NCBI RefSeq assembly: GCF_019316905.1
Contig: NZ_CP079216.1
Location: 2,914,001-2,978,000 of the forward strand
Length of the DNA stretch: 64,000 bases
Origin: Tessaracoccus palaemonis
GTDB lineage: Bacteria; Actinomycetota; Actinomycetes; Propionibacteriales; Propionibacteriaceae
Direction: 5' to 3'
Both the position numbers and the translations under genes were made by a program. The notes under the pieces are model-generated. The model was not told the DNA's origin, searched no databases, and was given only the letters and a program-made list of their open reading frames with translations. Positions 50,894 to 58,347 of the stretch are shown piece after piece. How positions within the stretch are numbered: the stretch's first letter is position 1; each line of letters starts with the position of its first letter.

Positions 50894-51724
50894 CTACTCG
50901 CCGGAGAGCCCCTCGAGCCACGAACCGTCGGCGGCGCCGGGCATGGGGGTCTCTGCGTCCTCGTCGGGGACGCTGCAGTCGGAGGTCTCGCCCGCGGCGG
51001 GGCCGAACTCCTTGCCGTCGAAGACGTTCTTCTTCACGAAGTCGTAGTACGCGTCGTAGCGGCCCGTGTCATAGGGGTTGTTGAGCGCGCAGCGGCCGAC
51101 GTAGTAGCCGACGACGTCGGCCCAGGTCTCCGTGACCGACGAGCCTGCGTAGTCCGAGAAGCGACCCTCCTGCGCGTAGAGAGCCAGGAACTTCTTCCAG
51201 TAGGCGGGGCTGGAAAAGCGGTCGGAGTTCAGCACGTGCGCGAGCTCGTGGACGACGAGCCGGGTCAGGCGACCCTCGTCGTCGGCGGCGATGGCCTGCT
51301 TGAACTTCGTGAAGTCGAACGAGACGTTGCCGGTCTTCGTGAGGCTCCAGTCGCCCCAGGCATAGCCGCTGATCGACGTCGCGTTCAGGCCGACGTTGCC
51401 GTCGACCTTGTCCTGCAGATCGTCGATGTAGGACGTGCACTCCATCGCGTCGATGGTCTCCCACACGATGCGGATGGACTCGCGGTTGGCCTCGGTCCAG
51501 CCGGAGCCGGTCAGCTCGAACCCGTAGTACTTCGTCAGCTTCTTCTTGATGCTGGAGATGGAGTCGTCGGCGGGGAACGCGTGCGTGGTGACGCAGGGTG
51601 CGGGGATGCCGGTGATGGGCGCGACGGGCTCCGGAGCGACGGGCAGCGCCTGTGCTGACAGTGCGGTGACGGATCCGACGGCGACGGCGAGAGCCGTTGC
51701 GGCCGCTGCGATCCATCTGCGCAA
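50894..51724 (-). CDS. Secreted HExxH metallopeptidase-like protein
   Basis: 276 residues. Signal peptide (cleavage near AQA-LP, residue 26) and a mature domain with VVHELAHVLNSDRF (His159, Glu160, His163) and downstream ETWADVVGYYVGR, whose Glu199 could be the third zinc ligand, a gluzincin pattern. Cysteines at 44, 96, 212 and near the C-terminus may form disulfides. The family was not recognised by name. It is transcribed away from the Tad locus and stands alone upstream of the BCCT gene. Confidence 0.75.
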   Translation of the reverse strand: MRRWIAAAATALAVAVGSVTALSAQALPVAPEPVAPITGIPAPCVTTHAFPADDSISSIKKKLTKYYGFELTGSGWTEANRESIRIVWETIDAMECTSYIDDLQDKVDGNVGLNATSISGYAWGDWSLTKTGNVSFDFTKFKQAIAADDEGRLTRLVVHELAHVLNSDRFSSPAYWKKFLALYAQEGRFSDYAGSSVTETWADVVGYYVGRCALNNPYDTGRYDAYYDFVKKNVFDGKEFGPAAGETSDCSVPDEDAETPMPGAADGSWLEGLSGE

Positions 51725-52082
51725 GGTTGCTCCTACTGACTGTCGTGGATGAGGACCAAGATTCTCTCAGGATTCTCAGAAAGTCAAGTTGGACGGGGCT
51801 GACTAGCCATTCTTGCTGCGGAGGGGGACATTGATCGTCCAGGAAGCAGCTGCGCAAACCGCTCAGCCGGACGTGCGCCTGCGGACGTCAGCCCCCGAGC
51901 GCAGTGGAGCCTCGCCGGCCGGGCACTACTCGCCGACGCTGCCCCGATACCGACGCCCGCGCACCCCGTTGTCGGCCGTCGGTCTCGGCGTCCGGATGCC
52001 GGAAGTTGTCAACAGCCGTCGGCAGGGCCGCGCAATGACCCGTTGCGGGACGTAGATTCTCGCCTCCAAGGGAGGAGCGACG
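51725..52082. other. Divergent intergenic region between metallopeptidase and Tad genes
   Basis: 358 bases without a gene. A direct repeat ATTCTC-TCAGG-ATTCTC lies near 51762, where the leftward promoter of the metallopeptidase is expected. TAGATT at 52053 could be the -10 box of the Tad operon; no convincing -35 box goes with it. GGGAGGAG precedes the ATG at 52083. Confidence 0.4.
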
Positions 52083-52712
52083 ATGCACAGACCCCAGCGG
52101 CCACCCACACCCGCGCCGGCGAGGCCGGACGGGGTCCAGTTGCGAGCCCAGCGCAGCCCGCGGCTGATCGCGCTGGGGGTCCTGCTCGTCGTCCTCGGCG
52201 GCATCGCCGCCGCCAGCCTGTACGCGGCCAACACGCACCACCGCAGCGTGGTCGCGATGGCAGCTGACGTCACACGTGGCCAGGTCATCGGGCGCGAGTC
52301 GCTGACGGTGGTCGAGGTCCCCGAGACCCTGGCGACCCAGGCGCTCGACGGTGAACGGATCGACGAGATGGTCGGCCAGCACGCCCTCACGGACCTCCCG
52401 GCGGGCGCGTTCCCGCTGCCCGGGCACGTCGGCGACGACCCGCTGCCCGACGGTCAGGGACTGGTGGGACTCAAACTCATGCCGGGCCGGCTGCCCGCCT
52501 CGGAGGTGGTCCCCGGCACGGAGCTGCTGGTCGTGTCGCTCGCCGAGGCGGACACCACGGCCGTCGAGGCCACGGCCGCCTCGTCGCCCGTGTTCCTCGA
52601 CGACGGCGTGACCGTCGCCCTCGACATCCGCGTGGCCGACGCGGATGCCGCGACGGTGGCCCGGCTCGCGGCCACCGACCTGGTGGCCGTCGTCGTGACA
52701 GGGGTGGCGTGA
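52083..52712 (+). CDS. CpaB/RcpC-like SAF-domain protein of the Flp (Tad) pilus
   Basis: 209 residues; ATG after GGGAGGAG. A proline-rich cytoplasmic start, one transmembrane helix (LIALGVLLVVLGGIAAASLY), then a SAF domain (VVAMAADVTRGQVIGRESL; LPAGAFPLP) as in CpaB/RcpC, which may bind cell-wall carbohydrate and support Flp pilus assembly. It opens an operon with TadZ-like and CpaF-like genes, with stop-start overlap at 52710-52712. Confidence 0.85.
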   Translation: MHRPQRPPTPAPARPDGVQLRAQRSPRLIALGVLLVVLGGIAAASLYAANTHHRSVVAMAADVTRGQVIGRESLTVVEVPETLATQALDGERIDEMVGQHALTDLPAGAFPLPGHVGDDPLPDGQGLVGLKLMPGRLPASEVVPGTELLVVSLAEADTTAVEATAASSPVFLDDGVTVALDIRVADADAATVARLAATDLVAVVVTGVA

Positions 52713-53506
52713 TGGCTGTTCTCGTCCTCTGTTCCCCCGTTGGCTCGCCCGGCGCGACGACGACAGCGCTGGGGCTCGCGCTCGGCTGGCCGCGCGACGT
52801 GCTGCTCGCCGACTGCGACCGAGACCCGTCACAGGCCGTGCTCGCCGGATACCTCCGCGGGCTCGACGCCGGAGGCCGGTCGCTGGTGGGGCTCGCGCAG
52901 GTGTATCGGGAGGCGGGAGCGCTGGAGTCGGACCTGCTGCGCCATTGCGTACCGCTCAACCAGGACGGCCATGCCCAGCGTCGCCACCTGCCGGGCTTCA
53001 CGTCCGCCGGCACCGCCCGCCTGTTCGAACACGTGTGGGGACCGCTGGGCGAGGCCTTCGCCTCGCTCGACAGGCGCGGTATCGACGTCATCGTCGACGC
53101 GGGCCGCGTGACCCACCACGGCCTCCCGTTGGCGCTCCTCACCTCGGCGGACGCGGTCGTGGTGTGCGTGCGGTCGTCACTGCGGTCGCTCGCCGGCCTG
53201 CGGATCCATCTCGCAACGCTGTCGGACCAGCTGGCCTCGCTGCCGGTGCCCGTCGGTCTGGGGCTCGCCGTCGTCGGCCCGGACCGGCCATACTCGAGCG
53301 GGGAGATCGCCGCCCAGTTCGGCGTCCCGGTGTGGGCCAGGCCGCCCTGGGATCCGCGCGCCGCGGCCGTCCTGAGCGACGGCGAGGACGAGCCCCGCCA
53401 CTTCTCCTCGTCACGGCTGCTCGGCGCGCTCCGCGACGACGCCAGGGTCATCTCGGAGCGCCTCGCTAGGGGCCGGGAGCGCGCCTCGGGGATGGTCCCG
53501 GCATGA
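52712..53506 (+). CDS. TadZ/CpaE-like ParA-fold protein with altered P-loop
   Basis: 264 residues; ATG at 52712 (a GTG one codon upstream is in frame). N-terminal CSPVGSPGATTTALGLA replaces the KGGxGKT deviant Walker A of ParA and lacks its signature Lys, LLADCDRDPS carries the ParA Asp, and VIVDAGRVTH is Walker B-like. TadZ/CpaE proteins place Tad machinery at the pole; loss of the lysine suggests weak or no ATP hydrolysis. It overlaps cpaF by ATGA. Confidence 0.8.
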   Translation: MAVLVLCSPVGSPGATTTALGLALGWPRDVLLADCDRDPSQAVLAGYLRGLDAGGRSLVGLAQVYREAGALESDLLRHCVPLNQDGHAQRRHLPGFTSAGTARLFEHVWGPLGEAFASLDRRGIDVIVDAGRVTHHGLPLALLTSADAVVVCVRSSLRSLAGLRIHLATLSDQLASLPVPVGLGLAVVGPDRPYSSGEIAAQFGVPVWARPPWDPRAAAVLSDGEDEPRHFSSSRLLGALRDDARVISERLARGRERASGMVPA

Positions 53507-54594
53507 GTGTCGACGAGATCGGCTCCCTCGCAGGTGCCCTGAACCAGCTGGGCGTCACCTACGACCCGGTCGCCCTCCCGTCGCCCGGCCCCACCCCGAC
53601 CGTCACCGTCCTCGGCGATGTCCCCACGGTCGACTGGGCGCTGGTGGTGCCGCTGCGCCGCGAGGCGGCCGACGCCATTGCCAGAGCGGCGGACGCCTGG
53701 CTGAGCGACCACGGGCGGCCGATGCCCGAGGAGGACCGTCGCGTGCGCGGCCGCGCGATCATCCGCTCGGTGGTCCACGCACACGCCCAGGCCCTGAGTG
53801 AGAGGGGCGAGGCGCTGTGGCCCATCGACCTCGAGAACCGGCATGCTGACGCCGTCGAGAACGCCATCTTCGGCTATGGGCGGCTGCAGCCCCTGTTCGA
53901 ACTGCAGACCGCGGAGAACATCGAGATCAACGGGCACGACAACGTGTGGGTGCAGCACTCCGACGGGCGGCGGGTCGCGCATCCTCCGGTGGCAGACAGC
54001 GACGAGGAGCTGATCGAGGCCATCCGCTTCCTCGGGGAGACGGCTGCTCCCCCACGGCCGTTCGACGACCTGCACCCCACGATGACGCTGGCGCTGGGCA
54101 ACCGGTTCCGGCTGCACGCCATCGGCTTCGGGCTGTCGTTCCGCCCGAGCATCGTCATCAGGCAGCACCTGCTGACCGACGTCACCCTCGCCGACCTCGC
54201 CGAGGACGGCATGCTGCCCGCCTCCGTCGCCCGGCTGCTGCAGGCCGCGGTGCTCGCGCGTCGCTCGATCGTGATCTCCGGGGACCAGGGCGCGGGCAAG
54301 ACGACGCTGCTGCGGGCGCTGATCGCCGCCATCCACCCCAACGAGAGGTTCGGGACGCTTGAGACGGACTACGAACTGCTCACCCACCTGCTCGCCAACC
54401 GTCCGAACGTGCTGGCGCTGCAGGCCAGGGTCGGAATGGGCGAAAACTCGGGGGGCGCCGCCGTCGGGTCCTACACCGTCGCCGACCTGATCCCGGAGGC
54501 GCTGCGCCAGAACCTCACCCGGCTGGTCGTCGGCGAGGTGCGCGGCGAAGAGGCAGGGGCGATGTTCGAGGCCATGCAGTCAGGCACGAGCGCT
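53503..54594 (+). pseudogene. CpaF/TadA pilus ATPase, 3' end lost to element insertion
   Basis: About 364 residues of a CpaF-family secretion ATPase: all-alpha N-domain, GRLQPLFELQTAENIEING (linker), Walker A SGDQGAGKTTLL with Lys266, a glutamate-rich Asp box and Walker B LTRLVVGEVRGEEAGAMFEA. Homology stops at MQSGT, where intact CpaF proteins continue into the catalytic His region (a GxxSTxH-type stretch) and about 80-100 more residues. The frame runs on to 54945, but this tail is the integrase gene read in the wrong frame (low-complexity Ser/Thr/Pro/Ala). The motor is therefore broken while the element is integrated. Confidence 0.85.
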
Positions 54595-54608
54595 TTACAG
54601 TTATACCC
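54583..54608. other. Probable left attachment junction (attL) inside cpaF
   Basis: CpaF coding similarity ends at about 54585-54594 (GGCACGAGCGCT), and base composition changes at once to TTTACAGTTATACCC just before the integrase ATG at 54609. Large serine integrases usually sit right beside one attachment site. The exact crossover dinucleotide cannot be set without the right end. TACAGT at 54596-54601 could be a -10 box, giving a leaderless integrase mRNA. Confidence 0.6.
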
Positions 54609-56123
54609 ATGGACGTCCTCGTGTACACCCGCATCTCCCGCGACACCACCGGCATGGCCGCCGGCGTCCAGCGCCAGGAGGCGGACTGCCGGGCACTCGC
54701 GGCAAGCCACGGCTGGACCATCACATCAGTCCACACCGACAACGACACAAGTGCCTACAGCGGCACCCCGCGCCCCGGCTACCAGGCCGTCCTCGACGAG
54801 CTTCGCCAGGGCTCGGTCGGTGCCGTCGTCGTCTGGCACGTCGACCGCCTCTACCGCCGCGTCACCGACCTCGAGGAGTACATCGCGGCCTGCCAGGTCC
54901 ACGGCGTCCCCACCTACTCCGTCCAGGCCGGCCCGCTCGACCTGACCACACCCAGCGGCCGCATGATCGCCCGCCAGCTCGGCGCCGTCGCCCAATACGA
55001 GTCAGAGCAGAAAGGCGAGCGCCAGCGCCGCGCCAACCAGCAACGAGCCCAGCAAGGACGCAACCCCACCACCCGACGCTGCTTCGGCTACGAGCCAGAC
55101 GGCCTCACTCTGCGCCCCGCGGAGGCTGACGCGATCCGCGACGCCTACCAGGCACTCCTCGCCGGCGCGAGCCTCGGCGAGATCGCCCGCATGTGGAACG
55201 CCGCCGGCCTCCACGGCCCGCAAGGAGCGATCCGCCTCCCGGCCGACGTCAAGGCCGAGTGGGAGACGGCCAAGGCCGCGGCACGGGCCGCTGGCGAGCC
55301 GATGCCGCCGCGGCCATTCGTGCCCTGCGACTGGACCGGATCTGTCGTGAGCCGAACGCTGCGACTCCCCCGCCTGGCTGGACTGAGACGGTACCGCGGG
55401 GAACTCGTCAGAGATCCGGCCACCGGCGAGCTCGTCCGCGGCGTGTGGTCGGCCATCGTCGACCTCGAGACCTGGCGCGCCGCCCAGGACGTCCTCAACG
55501 CCCCCGATCGGCAACAGTTCCCGTCTGCCGAGCGGCAGCTCCTATCAGGGCTGGCCCTGTGCGGCGAGTGCGGCGCCACGATGCAGTCCGGTGGCACGCG
55601 GGGCGGCCGCCGGCGGATCCGCTGCTCGAGCAAGTCGTCGCACGCCTACCGCGAGTCCGAGCCCATCGACACCTACGTCGAAGCCGTCATCATCGAGCGC
55701 CTCTCCCGCCCCGATGCACGGGAGCTACTGAGCCCACCCACCCCTGAGGTCGACGTCGACGGGATCCGCGCCGAGCTCCGCGCCCTGGCGGTGCGTCAGG
55801 AGGAGCTCGCCGAGGGGTTCGCCGACGGGGCCGTGACCTTGGCGCAGCTCCGCACCGCGAACGAACGCATCGACGAGACCCGCGCCCAGCTAGAGGGGTC
55901 ACTCCCCTCACCCGAGAACGCTGTCCTCCGCCGCCTGGTCGACGCCGACGACGTGCCCCAAGCGTGGGCGAACCTTCGCCAGGAGGACAAGCGCTCTGCG
56001 ATCGGCGCGCTCGCTGTCGTAGAGATCCTCGCGCCAGGGACGAAGGAGAAGGCGTACCTGGATTGGCGGGCGCGGGTGCTGAATCCGGAGAGTCTCCGGA
56101 TCACCTGGCGTCAGGGCAGGTAG
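54609..56123 (+). CDS. Large serine recombinase (integrase)
   Basis: 504 residues. N-terminal catalytic domain with nucleophile Ser10 in VYTRISRD, conserved Arg in VWHVDRLYRR and SGRMIARQLGAVAQYESEQK; a recombinase DNA-binding domain (about residues 150-280); a zinc ribbon (CGECGATMQSGG, later IRCSS); and a coiled-coil region (EELAEGFADGAVTLAQL) that controls direction. All parts are present, so the enzyme looks active. It integrates the element at attB within cpaF. Excision would need a partner factor, perhaps encoded at 60957 or downstream. Confidence 0.95.
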   Translation: MDVLVYTRISRDTTGMAAGVQRQEADCRALAASHGWTITSVHTDNDTSAYSGTPRPGYQAVLDELRQGSVGAVVVWHVDRLYRRVTDLEEYIAACQVHGVPTYSVQAGPLDLTTPSGRMIARQLGAVAQYESEQKGERQRRANQQRAQQGRNPTTRRCFGYEPDGLTLRPAEADAIRDAYQALLAGASLGEIARMWNAAGLHGPQGAIRLPADVKAEWETAKAAARAAGEPMPPRPFVPCDWTGSVVSRTLRLPRLAGLRRYRGELVRDPATGELVRGVWSAIVDLETWRAAQDVLNAPDRQQFPSAERQLLSGLALCGECGATMQSGGTRGGRRRIRCSSKSSHAYRESEPIDTYVEAVIIERLSRPDARELLSPPTPEVDVDGIRAELRALAVRQEELAEGFADGAVTLAQLRTANERIDETRAQLEGSLPSPENAVLRRLVDADDVPQAWANLRQEDKRSAIGALAVVEILAPGTKEKAYLDWRARVLNPESLRITWRQGR

Positions 56124-56159
56124 AGGTCGGCGGGGCGAGCGTCAATCAGTGCGCGCTCG
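56111..56159 (-). pseudogene. Vestigial 3' end of immA duplicated after the integrase gene
   Basis: 49 bases match 56822-56870 at 43 positions. Read on the minus strand they encode ERALIDARPADLYLP and a stop, against ERAIIDARLADLYLP and a stop in the real ImmA. The scrap overlaps the last 13 bases of the integrase gene. It marks the place where integrase and immA once met before the lipoprotein gene came between them. Confidence 0.85.
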
Positions 56160-56179
56160 CGCAGGGGCGGCGCCGTTGA

Positions 56180-56737
56180 TCATAAGTAAGGACCCCAGGC
56201 GTTGAGTTCGTCCTCGACCGCGTCGTAGGCGCGCATGGCGTTGCCCGCAGCCGTGGTGCAGTCGTCAGTGTCCGCCTCGTCGCCCATCGTGCCGCACTGC
56301 TCATCCATCCGAGCGAGCACAACCTTCAGTAATGCGTTGCGGGTGTCGTAGACCAGATCGGCGATCGAAGCTGGCACCTCTCCCAGTGCGTCGAGCTCAT
56401 CGACGGCGGTCGAGGCACGTAGCGCCATGGTCGACTCCTGCGCGTAGCAGATCTTCGCCTCGGCCGACTCGGTGGGATCGTCCATGTTGCCCATAGTCCA
56501 CCTAAATCGGCAGTCGCCCGCGCCGTCGATCACCTCGCGCCACTCGGTCTCATACTTCGCAATGACGCTGGCGTACTGCTCGATCGTCGGGCCAGTCTCG
56601 GTCGGCGTGGGGCTCGGTTCGGGCGCTGGGCTGCTCGTGGCAGCAGCGGGGCTGGTCTCGGCGGTGTCAGTCTGGGCCCCGCAGCCAGCGAGCAGCAGAA
56701 CGGCCACTGCGGCGAGCCCGATCGTCTTCTTCATCAT
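56180..56737 (-). CDS. Phage-encoded lipoprotein (possible superinfection-exclusion cargo)
   Basis: 185 residues from the ATG at 56737, which GAGAGGAA precedes. Signal peptide with lipobox LLAGC (Cys19), a low-complexity linker of Thr, Ser, Ala, Pro and Glu (about residues 22-50), then a helical domain with four cysteines. No known family. Lipoproteins expressed from prophage immunity regions often block entry of related phages; here that is an inference from position and the insertion scar on its flank. It is transcribed leftward, against the integrase. Confidence 0.7.
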   Translation of the reverse strand: MMKKTIGLAAVAVLLLAGCGAQTDTAETSPAAATSSPAPEPSPTPTETGPTIEQYASVIAKYETEWREVIDGAGDCRFRWTMGNMDDPTESAEAKICYAQESTMALRASTAVDELDALGEVPASIADLVYDTRNALLKVVLARMDEQCGTMGDEADTDDCTTAAGNAMRAYDAVEDELNAWGPYL

Positions 56738-56821
56738 GGGGTTCCTCTCCATCGCCACCTTCGCGACGAGTCGGTTTCATCGTGGCACAGCTCACTGACA
56801 GATTCCCTTGTGGGGCCAGTT

Positions 56822-57229
56822 TCAGGGCAGGTAGAGGTCGGCGAGGCGGGCGTCGATGATGGCGCGCTCGTCGTCGTCGAGCTGCTCGGCGCGGGTCGTC
56901 ACGGTCGCTGCGTCGACGTCGAGCAGGTCGGCGATCACCAGAGGGTGCCTCGACCAGGCAGCGGCGTCCGCGAGCCGTGGCACGTCGACGAGAAGCTTGG
57001 CCGCTGTCGCCCGCACCGCGGCCTCCTCGCGGGCTAGGCGGCGGCGCTGGAACGGGCCTCGCCACGCATGGACGAGCTCGTGGGTGAGAACGGCGCGCTG
57101 CTCAGCGGACGTCAGGCCGGGGTCGAGGGTGATTGTCTCCCGGCCCCAGTCGCATCGGCCGCGGCGGGGCGTGGGTGCGATGCGCAGGCTCCATCCGAGG
57201 TGGTCGAGTGCGGTCCAAGGGTCGAACAT
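56822..57229 (-). CDS. ImmA/IrrE-type metallo-endopeptidase
   Basis: 135 residues; the ATG at 57229 (FDPWTALDHLGWSLRIAP) gives the normal short-form length, longer frames run through the hairpin upstream. The active site is VLTHELVHAW with His50, Glu51 and His54, plus a downstream Glu in LAREEAAVRATA. Such proteases cleave or inactivate their cognate XRE repressor and so start prophage induction or excision. Its repressor is probably the one at 59834, separated from it by the DUF3800, small ORF and HIRAN genes. Confidence 0.9.
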   Translation of the reverse strand: MFDPWTALDHLGWSLRIAPTPRRGRCDWGRETITLDPGLTSAEQRAVLTHELVHAWRGPFQRRRLAREEAAVRATAAKLLVDVPRLADAAAWSRHPLVIADLLDVDAATVTTRAEQLDDDERAIIDARLADLYLP

Positions 57230-57308
57230 GTCCCCATCGTGGCGAGGAGGTCCGACAAGGGCGGGCGGCCGGCTCATGGGTATTCGATGCACCGAATCCA
57301 GACAGCAC

Positions 57309-57336
57309 TGTGGGCCCCGCAGATGCGGGGCCCACA
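57309..57336. terminator. Hairpin between the DUF3800 and ImmA genes
   Basis: A perfect 12-base-pair stem, TGTGGGCCCCGC (57309-57320) with its complement at 57325-57336, closes an AGAT loop. It lies 137 bases after the DUF3800 stop and 80 bases before the immA start on the same strand, so it may end the repressor operon and give immA its own control. The rest of this 243-base gap shows nothing else. Confidence 0.7.
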
Positions 57337-57472
57337 GGCAAGTATGTTCGCGCTCAAACCATAGCGCACAGTCAATGCGGGTCATTGACCGAGCCGGTGG
57401 GTGCTGGGTCACGCCCAAGGCCACCGTCTAGCCATGAGTATGCCTGATGACCGTCTCAAGTTCAACCCGGCT

Positions 57473-58228
57473 TCAGGCTCTCCCCATGGTGAGGATGTTG
57501 ACTTTCCCCTCTCGGGCATCCGCAAAGGAGTCCAACTCGAGGGCCCGCCGGAGACGCGCCGATACTTTACCCTTGGGCGCGTCGTTGGACATCGGCGGCT
57601 CAGGAGTGCTCCCAGCCCATTGGCGCCGCTCGTAAGCGATCGCGCCGGCTATGACGTCTGCCACCTGGAGCAAGTTCGTGGACTGGGAGTCCATGTCGTA
57701 GCAAGCAACCAATGCGCGGTGTCCCAGCTTCCGATGCACGTCAGCATGAACCACCCTCGCAAGGCTGGCCCCCTGAGGCGTCTGGACCAGATCAATAACC
57801 GCATTCACCAACTCACCCTTGTTGATATTGGCAGCAATCAACTGCGCGGACATCCTCGCTTGGGTCCGCCACGTCTCCTTGCGTGCCGCAAAGGCCGCCG
57901 TCGAGTCGTAGACCGAGCCACCGACCCTCACGTCAGCTTCAGCGACAAGCTCAACGAGATCGTAGTAGAACAGCACGTGATCTCGGTTGATGGACCCAAA
58001 CTTGGCCTCGCTGAAGAACTTGTGCTTCTGGCGCAGGTGTCTGATCTCACGATCCAGTTTTGCCGGCTCCCTCACCTTGATGAACCCAAGGACAAAGAAC
58101 CCGCCGCGCGAGTTCCTGGCGCCGCTCTCATCGATGTAAATCGTGGACACGGGGACATCGTCTGGAAGATGGAACCAGTCCTCGCCGTCTCCCTCTCCGA
58201 AGAGGGTGTCCTGCTCGCTTGACGTCAT
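57473..58228 (-). CDS. DUF3800-domain protein
   Basis: 251 residues. STIYIDESGARNSRGGFFVLG at residues 28 onward is the DUF3800 N-terminal signature (Asp33, Glu34, Ser35, Gly36), and LLQVADVIAGAIAYE near the C-terminus supplies the second conserved Asp; the fold is RNase H-like, so a nuclease is possible. Function is not established. The ATG at 58228 overlaps the stop of a 40-residue ORF, so it belongs to the repressor operon. Base composition is lower in GC than the host genes. Confidence 0.85.
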   Translation of the reverse strand: MTSSEQDTLFGEGDGEDWFHLPDDVPVSTIYIDESGARNSRGGFFVLGFIKVREPAKLDREIRHLRQKHKFFSEAKFGSINRDHVLFYYDLVELVAEADVRVGGSVYDSTAAFAARKETWRTQARMSAQLIAANINKGELVNAVIDLVQTPQGASLARVVHADVHRKLGHRALVACYDMDSQSTNLLQVADVIAGAIAYERRQWAGSTPEPPMSNDAPKGKVSARLRRALELDSFADAREGKVNILTMGRA

Positions 58229-58347
58229 CGCTTCGCGCCCCCACCAGATCCAGCCCTGAGCAGGGTTTCAACGTCGACTCCCGCCCCCCAATGACACAGC
58301 CCCACCCGCGCCTCCTCGGCATCGTCAGGAAGAGCCTGGTTGACCAT
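58225..58347 (-). CDS. Small 40-residue ORF between HIRAN and DUF3800 genes
   Basis: ATG at 58347 shares a base with the HIRAN stop (TAATG) and its own TGA overlaps the DUF3800 ATG (ATGA), so all three are translationally coupled. The peptide begins MVNQALPDDAEEAR and ends in Gly/Lys/Arg; it has one Cys-His pair (GLCHWG) and no membrane segment. No family recognised. The exact fit at both ends makes it more than a chance frame. Confidence 0.65.
   Translation of the reverse strand: MVNQALPDDAEEARVGLCHWGAGVDVETLLRAGSGGGAKR

Noticed and set aside
54583-54608. tRNA gene as the integration site
   Set aside because: No tRNA-like cloverleaf or CCA end at the junction; the left flank is CpaF coding sequence.
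54595-54945. C-terminal 117 codons of the CpaF frame as a real fusion protein
   Set aside because: The tail is Ser/Thr/Pro/Ala low complexity created by reading the integrase gene out of frame.
57401-58222. 273-codon plus-strand frame opposite the DUF3800 gene
   Set aside because: No domain; DUF3800 motifs on the minus strand explain the open frame.
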